DNA of 64,000 nt from Botrytis cinerea B05.10. Its lineage: Eukaryota > Ascomycota > Leotiomycetes > Helotiales > Sclerotiniaceae. The notes under the pieces are model-generated. The model did not search any database. It was not told where the DNA came from and was given only the letters and a program-made list of their open reading frames with translations. Positions 57,957-64,000 of the stretch are shown piece by piece (the first letter of the stretch is position 1; each line of letters starts with the position of its first letter). Location of the stretch: positions 310,001-374,000 of the forward strand of contig NC_037318.1 in the NCBI RefSeq assembly GCF_000143535.2, in the 5' to 3' direction. The translations under genes were made by a program, and so were the position numbers.

Positions 57957-60261
57957 AGTTACACAATCTTTTTATCTAAATGTGTTTTCCAGTTTTGATC
58001 TTCGACTCTTGACCTCACGCAACTTTTTGACATACATTCTATATGCATCAGCCAATGATAAATCAGCTGGTATTTTCTCAAAATTCGGGTGACTTGCGTT
58101 AGGTAAAATCCGATGTACTTGGAAGTCTATTCCGTGCGTTCATACTATTGTCTGTGCGGTACCAATGTCCGTCCAATTTTTCAGTTGTGCAACCAAAACT
58201 AGTGATAATATGATTCTTTGAGGGGAACAAAATCATGTCAAACTTCGATGTCTGGAGATAAAATCAGCCATTCTGTATATGGGCATTTGAAGCGGAATCG
58301 GCTATCAGAAATGGCATGACGCTTATAGGTTAGTTAAATTCGAAAGGTGACATTGACAATTTGACAACTGTGAAGGGTATCTTTCTACCACATGGTGCAC
58401 CAGCATAGTGTGTTTAAAGACATGGCCCACGCTTCTGGGGAAAGTCTCCTCATGTCAAAAACAAGGCATGGCTTTTCCCACTCGTTGATATTTGTTTTGC
58501 GGGACATTCCCTTGAATTGCCCAGCGAATGGCATCTCGTATCTGTGTGGTAGTGGACTCTAGCATCAACGGAATTAAGGTTTCAAGAAGCTATGACTGCG
58601 GTACAGTGATAGCATGCGTTACTCACTAGCACTCCCGATTTGGAATTTTCTTCGATGTTTTTATCACGTTGAAGCTACCGAGACCTTGGGTCACCGGCTA
58701 AGCCGTGAGTGAAAGCTAAGAGCCATTGCTTTGGATCATAGCACGCATTCTCTTCAGCGGGAAATCTGCTGTAATCTGATGATCTTCCCCAGACACTTTT
58801 TTGCCACAAAAAACTTTAACTTCGTAGTTCTGAAGTCAAGTTGCACAAACGAGTGATCCTTGCGTACCTTTTGCGCGTGGCATACAAGAGAACTTTTAAA
58901 ACTTACACCAACTCATTCAACCCGTCCCGCATTCAAGACTGGCAGCGACAGCTAATAAGCTTCCTTGACAAGTGTGATACCTATCTGCATGTACACTGTA
59001 CAGACATGCTAAAGTCTACTTGGCGGAGAAGATCCACCTAACTTTCAGCTCGGAAAATCCCCAGAAATCGTTGGAGCTCCACAAGTCTGTTCCCCGCGAT
59101 GAATAATCATAGCAAGTCACTACTCGATAGGAACCAAAGAAAATTCCTCTCTCAGGTAAAATAACAAAATCCAAAGATCGTCGTGGCGAGCAGGTGTCTT
59201 GAGCATGTTATGAAAATAAGAATTCACCTTGCATATTCACATGTTCATCATGCTCTCGGAGTTTTAATAATGTTATTCACTTGTTCCTGGTTCCTGATCA
59301 TGGTACACACGTTACCGTCCCTATGTTTCCTGGCGGCATGGATCGAGTGTTGTTAGTTCTAGACTATTTCGAGCTTAACCTTGTTGAACAAGGTTTTGTA
59401 TTCGTGAACCTGAGGATTCCATTTCTGGGTTTCCTAGTGGCTTGGCAAAATATCATTAGACTTTCCTGAGCTTGATCCTGTTAACCAAGATTATGTACCT
59501 GTAAGCCTAAGAATTCCATTTTCGGACAAATGGTGTTTTGGGTGCGAGGCTTTTCCCGAATTGATCAGATCGGTACACACTCCTAACTCTAATCATAACC
59601 ACCAGTAAAAATTCCGATTCGGAATTAGGAAATTCACCGATTGGCACGACCAGAACACCTTGAATCAACCTCAATTGGAATTTGGTGGCTCACTGTTTTT
59701 CTCTGTGGGCTCTTTACCAGTTCCATGGACTTTTCGGTCATCTATCACTTTGAGATTAGTATTCTCCGAGAAATCTAGTGCACCAGTAGTATATTTGCAC
59801 TTTATGATATGTCGAAAGACTACCACAAGAACCAATGGATTTTCATTCAAGTGGAACGAAAACAGTTATACTCCATGTGGCTTGAAAGATGCAGGACAAC
59901 GAACCAAATGTACAAGGGATCAGCTCTATGGTTCTGCAATGCTCCTGATAGACATCCAAGTTCATCTTGCATTTCTGAAGGTTGGCATCTAGCATCTAAA
60001 TCCATCTTCGACCCCTCATTCTATTGAATGTGGCGCCTGTTCTGCAGCTAGCAGTACAGTCTCCGCTTGATTTTCAAGTCTTCGGTTCAAGTGAAGTCCA
60101 CCAGACTCATATGATCCCATATCAAATTGACATTCTCTACGTGATGAAGAAGTATAAGAAGAAGCATCTTATCCACTTCAAATAAGCATCATCAACATTA
60201 TCAACATCTTCTCAATTATCTTGCATTCACAACTCAAACGAACATTCACTCAAGAATCAAA
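57957..60261. other. Gene-poor region upstream of the secreted-protein gene
   Basis: Contains an open stretch at 58841-59041 (+) and another at 59660-59992 (+) with no recognisable motif, and a duplicated 54-bp segment at 59371-59424 and 59468-59521. The final 200 bases are probably promoter and 5' UTR of the next gene (ATCATCAACATTATCAACATC text). No gene is firmly supported. Confidence 0.4.
59371..59521. repeat. Imperfect direct repeat, about 54 bp, spaced 97 bp
   Basis: Both copies start GAGCTT and end GATTCCATTT or GAATTCCATTT, with matching order of TGTTGAACAAGGTTTTGTA / TGTTAACCAAGATTATGTA. Confidence 0.7.
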
Positions 60262-61623
60262 ATGCGTCCCGTCATCATCGCTTCAGCTTTTGCAGCTTTG
60301 GCCTTTGCCAATCCACTTCCCCAAGACATTGATCTGGGTGCCATTGATGCTCTTCCAGAAGCTGGAGTTTCTGCTGCTCCAGTCGACGTCTCTTCCCAAG
60401 TTGTCGCGGTGAAGCCAGTTTCTGATGCCGTCATCGAAGGAGCTTCTGTAGTGAATGATGTTGCTGCTCCAGATGGAGCCACTAAAAAGCGCGGTCTTAC
60501 CAAGCGCGATTGCGAGCCACAACCGGCAGGCTATGGCCCAAACTCTAAGTAGGTTCCCAGCACATAATAACCTTTAAACTACACGCTGACTGACAATTCT
60601 CAAGACCAAAAGACACCGCCGAAGCTTTTTTAAAAGATGATCAATACAATAAGATCGCTTATAAAGCTCCTACCCCACAAGGTTACACCCTTTCCTTCTC
60701 TCAGCTCCAAGGTTCTAGCCAGACCACCTCGTATCTCGGTTACAAGACCTTGAAATCCTACGACACTGTCGAGTGTGCTCAATACTGTGATCAACAAGAT
60801 GGCTGTATTGCCTTCAATATCTACTTTGAACGTGATCCCACTGTTAATCCTGGCAAGAAGTGTTCCAACCCATCCTCTACCATTAACATCAAGTGTGTTA
60901 AGTGGGGCGTCCAAATCAAGAAAGAGACTGCTACCAATACCGGTCAATACAGAGGTAAGCTTCTCTCCTTCCACATTTTAATCATTCACATTACACAATA
61001 TACTAACAATCTTTCAGAGGACTTCCACGTCGTCATTTCCGGATCCAATGGATACAATAAGAATTACTCCCCCGAGCCTTGTGACAAATACAATGGCCCA
61101 GTTTCTCTCGGAGGAGCCATGCAAGCCCCTCTCGATCCCACCACTAAGACTGATACCTACATGGGCTACAAATTCTTCTCCTTTGACGATGTCAAAACCT
61201 ACGAGTACGGAGTCGTCGCCTGTACATCCGCCTGCACGGCGCAAACCAAATATAACTCTGAGCATCCTCCTTCTTCTGGCCATCCAGCTGTCTGTAATCA
61301 AGCCGTCGTCTACGTTTTGAGCCAAAATAACAAGCCGCAAGGAATCTACTGCTCCATGTATACCGAAGTCTGGGCTCCCAACCACGCAACTAACTATGGC
61401 CAATGGAGAGGATCCGAGTACTGGTCAGTTAGCCAAGCATACTCCTATAGCAGAGCAGACTATGATTCCAAGTATCCAAAGGCCATCTGTGATGTTGGAG
61501 GATGCCCACAGGATTCCTACAAGGGCGGTAACTGGGGTGGATGGGGATCTGAGAAGAAATGTAAGTTCAAAAGATCCAAGACGATGACTTTGTGATCGAT
61601 TACTAATCTGTCGGGATATAGAA
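60262..61623 (+). CDS. Secreted cysteine-containing protein with Kex2-type propeptide (PAN/Apple-like region)
   Basis: Predicted extracellular protein of 393 aa. Exons 60262..60548, 60605..60954, 61018..61560 and 61622..61623. A signal peptide is clear (MRPVIIASAFAALAFA, cleavage before NPLPQ). An acidic, Ala/Val-rich propeptide to about residue 75 ends in dibasic sites KKR (75-77) and KR (81-82), typical of Kex2 processing, after which the mature part starts DCEPQPAGYG. The stretch VECAQYCDQQDGCIAFNIYF resembles PAN/Apple-type domains; a second half has paired cysteines (CTSACTAQ, AVCNQAVVYVL, ICDVGGC). The last intron (61561-61621) has a GTAAGT donor, TTACTAATC branch and ATATAG acceptor. 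Splicing it creates a TAA stop split T/AA across the junction. Without splicing the frame reads on for about 11 residues to 61595. A role outside the cell, possibly in host or substrate contact, is inference. Confidence 0.85.
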
Positions 61624-63929
61624 ATCATGCGATTCGTTTTCTTTGGAACAGATTCACTCTAGCTTATGATTTTGATGATGGATATGACGGACGGAGGGTT
61701 TTTGATGGTTTTTAGTTTATATTTCTCTTACACCACACTCCTTAATGATTTAATGAAGGCTATTTATTGATTGGAAGGGACCAGGAGGATGCGGTTTTTT
61801 AATACGTTTATTGTGCCTATGCTAGTATCTCTATCAATAACGGAAAAAACATGTATGTTTTTCACCATATTTTTTTCTTCCTTGTGATTTCATTTTTGCG
61901 CACCGTCAAAATTCCATCTCAATAGTGGCATTTTACAGCGTATCCAATGCTCAAAGGAAGAATGAATCAGAACTATCTATTCACATCCTATATGCTGCAT
62001 CCTGCTACAAAAACTTCGCATATAACCCAACACGCCCCCCAAAATCCTCGTTCCGAAAAGTATAAAGAAATACATAAATCCAATCCAAAACAGCATTCCC
62101 ACATCCCACATCCAACACTCTAGACTCCCAGATTCCACTCATCTCATCTCATCTCATCATTTTCTTTCCCTTTCCCATTCTCCAGCAACTCTGAATTCCG
62201 ATTCCTATTCTTACCCAGCCCAACCTCCTCCAAACATTTTTCCCAATATCCAGATATCCACACATCCTCCACTCCACACCCTTCTTCCCGATCAGCTATC
62301 TCCACTTTACTCCAATCACAACTCGCAATTCACAACATCTCTTCTCTTCTCTTCTCTTCTCTTCTCTTCTCTTCTCTTCTCTTCTCTTCTCTTCTCTTCT
62401 CTTCTCTTCTCTTCTCTTCTCTTCTCTTCTCTTCTCTTCTCTTCTCTTCTCTTCTCTTCGCACCCATCACCATCATTCCCCATAGATTCTCACTCTCATT
62501 TCCACACCCCCTCAATAAACTCCCACCATTATCCCAAGAAAAAAAAGAATCCCAAGAGACACCCTCCCCCTCCCCCTCACAAATCTCATCCCAAGTCCTC
62601 CAATACGCAAGCAGTATCTACAAACGAAGGATACGACTCCCCAATCATACAAAATAACATCCTACCGAAGTCCACCCCCATCCATACTCCACATTATCCG
62701 AAACCCAGGCAGGTGATTCTACTCAAGTTTCAAAAGAGTTGTTTATAGTTACATAATTTAATACGTTTCTAAATTGACGAGAGGGTCTTATTCATCACTT
62801 CGTTATATCACGTTCTATATTCATATCCATATCCAGTATCTCTTACCTCACCTCACCTCACCATTCCAAGACATAGCTCTCTGCCACCCCCTCATCCCAT
62901 CCCATCCCCTCCCATCTCCCCGTCCCTCCACCCCTCCAGTATTTTTCTCTCTCCCTGCCCTCACAAAACCCACCACTAAACATACTTCCCTCTTTATCCT
63001 TCTATACTTCCCCCCTAATCCCCTCACTCCATCATATCCTAACCCTCTCCACTCCCCTCCCCTCATCTTCACCCCAACAAACTCATAATCCAACATACAC
63101 ACATACATATATACACATATACACACATACACACATACATACATCATTCATTCTAGAACCCAACAGTAAAATCAACATCAAAATCAACGTACAGAATTCC
63201 ACCCTTCCCACTCCCGTCCCCCACTGTTTACCTAAGTTCCACGGTTCACAGCTTAAAAGAGTCATCGCAGCTCATTCCTTCACTTCGCTATACCTACATA
63301 CCTACATACATATCTACTTAGATACTCTGTTCCATTTTTTTACCCCTCATTCCAATTCCCATTCCCATTCCCATAACCATAAATTTAGTTTCACAATTCG
63401 CAAACTTACATTCACACTCACACACACATCGATTTAGATTCAGATTCAGATTCAGATTTACATCCTTATAAAAATTCCAATGTTTATTTCCTATCTCTCT
63501 CTCCATCCTACTCTTCACTCCCTTTTCCCTTCCTCCCACCTCCCCTTTCTCTTCTTTTCTTCTTTTCTCCCCTCTTCCCCTCTTTTCCTCCCTTCCTCTT
63601 CCCTTCCCTTCCCTTTTCCACTCATCTCAATTCTCCACATATATCCACCCCCACCAAAAGATACATACATATGCACGCCAAAAGCTAGTCCAATACTTCG
63701 CCTATTCATGATATCATATACTTCATAAACGATGCTTACTAAACTATCTTGTCCGTAGACAGGTTTCTCCGCTCCAGAAAATGCATTGTAACGAAAACAG
63801 ACTTATTTGCACCAACCAACCATCTAAATCGATATATGGTCTATCCACCTCCACCCGCATCAAGTCATCATCCACCTAACAAATATCTATTAACCCCGTG
63901 ATTTAAATCTCAACTCATAAAACCGCACT
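61624..63929. other. Pyrimidine-rich low-complexity intergenic region
   Basis: 3' flank of the secreted-protein gene, then CT-rich text with a long TCTTC array, CCTCACC/CCCATCCC repeats near 62845-62915, CACATA repeats at 63096-63145 and AGATTC hexamers at 63432-63458. No gene is recognised. Confidence 0.5.
62339..62459. repeat. Pentanucleotide (TCTTC)n, about 24 units
   Basis: Uninterrupted 5-bp array of about 120 bp, the longest perfect satellite in the window. On the minus strand it gives a monotonous Arg/Glu/Lys ORF that is not a gene. Confidence 0.97.
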
Positions 63930-64000
63930 CTACAACTTCTCCTTCAAAAGCCCCTTCATCCTCCTCTCAACTGCCTCCAAATATTCTCCAGTGGTAACAT
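63930..64000 (-). CDS. Possible C-terminal end of a gene leaving the window
   Basis: From the window's end the minus strand reads an open frame VTTGEYLEAVERRMKGLLKE-KL and stops at TAG (63930-63932). The amphipathic charged helix ending in a stop looks like a genuine C-terminus, but only 23 codons are visible, so this is tentative. Confidence 0.4.
   Translation of the reverse strand, partial: VTTGEYLEAVERRMKGLLKEKL

Noticed and set aside
62330..62515. Minus-strand ORF of Arg/Glu/Lys repeats
   Set aside because: It is a pure translation of the TCTTC array, not a gene.

Overview
The window reads as nuclear DNA of a filamentous ascomycete. Genes are split by short introns (about 48 to 150 nt, GT-AG with CTAAC-like branch sites). 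The families present are typically fungal: a Zn2Cys6 regulator, a PTH11-like rhodopsin-domain membrane protein, a two-ABC-domain eEF3-family ATPase, an Atf1-type bZIP factor and an NmrA-like protein. Long microsatellite-rich leaders and AT-rich decayed blocks fit a Leotiomycete of the Botrytis/Sclerotinia type; this placement is recognition, not a computed result.

Layout. 0-16.6 kb is mostly an ordinary gene block: Zn2Cys6 factor (+), MDR oxidoreductase (-), GFA-type zinc protein (+), a broken NAD-dependent epimerase/3beta-HSD-like pseudogene (-), a PTH11-like receptor (-), a New1/Elf1-type ABCF protein (-) and a DUF1275 membrane protein (+). The last two diverge from a shared 1.3 kb promoter region. 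16.6-31.9 kb is a gene-poor island with AT-rich, probably RIP-mutated blocks. Its only convincing genes are three related copies of an unrecognised small membrane-anchored protein family: two intact (21.6-22.2 and 29.6-30.1 kb) and one broken (23.7-24.2 kb). Upstream sequence, including a TATA-like box, is duplicated between the two intact copies.

31.9-42.2 kb returns to ordinary genes, all on the minus strand: an NmrA-like NAD(P)-binding protein, the bZIP factor Atf1 and a GST-like protein. Atf1 has a very long, microsatellite-packed upstream region. 42.2-54.7 kb is gene-poor, with two decayed coding genes and one possible small coiled-coil gene. 54.7-61.6 kb holds an MFS transporter, another decayed coding gene and a secreted cysteine-containing protein with a dibasic-cleaved propeptide. 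61.6-64 kb is pyrimidine-rich low-complexity sequence, ending in the possible C-terminal end of a minus-strand gene that leaves the window.

These are independent genes; I see no biosynthetic cluster. The most unusual content is the three-copy membrane-anchored family at 21-30 kb and the number of pseudogenes at different stages of decay. All intron boundaries were read by eye from splice signals, frame continuity and family expectation.
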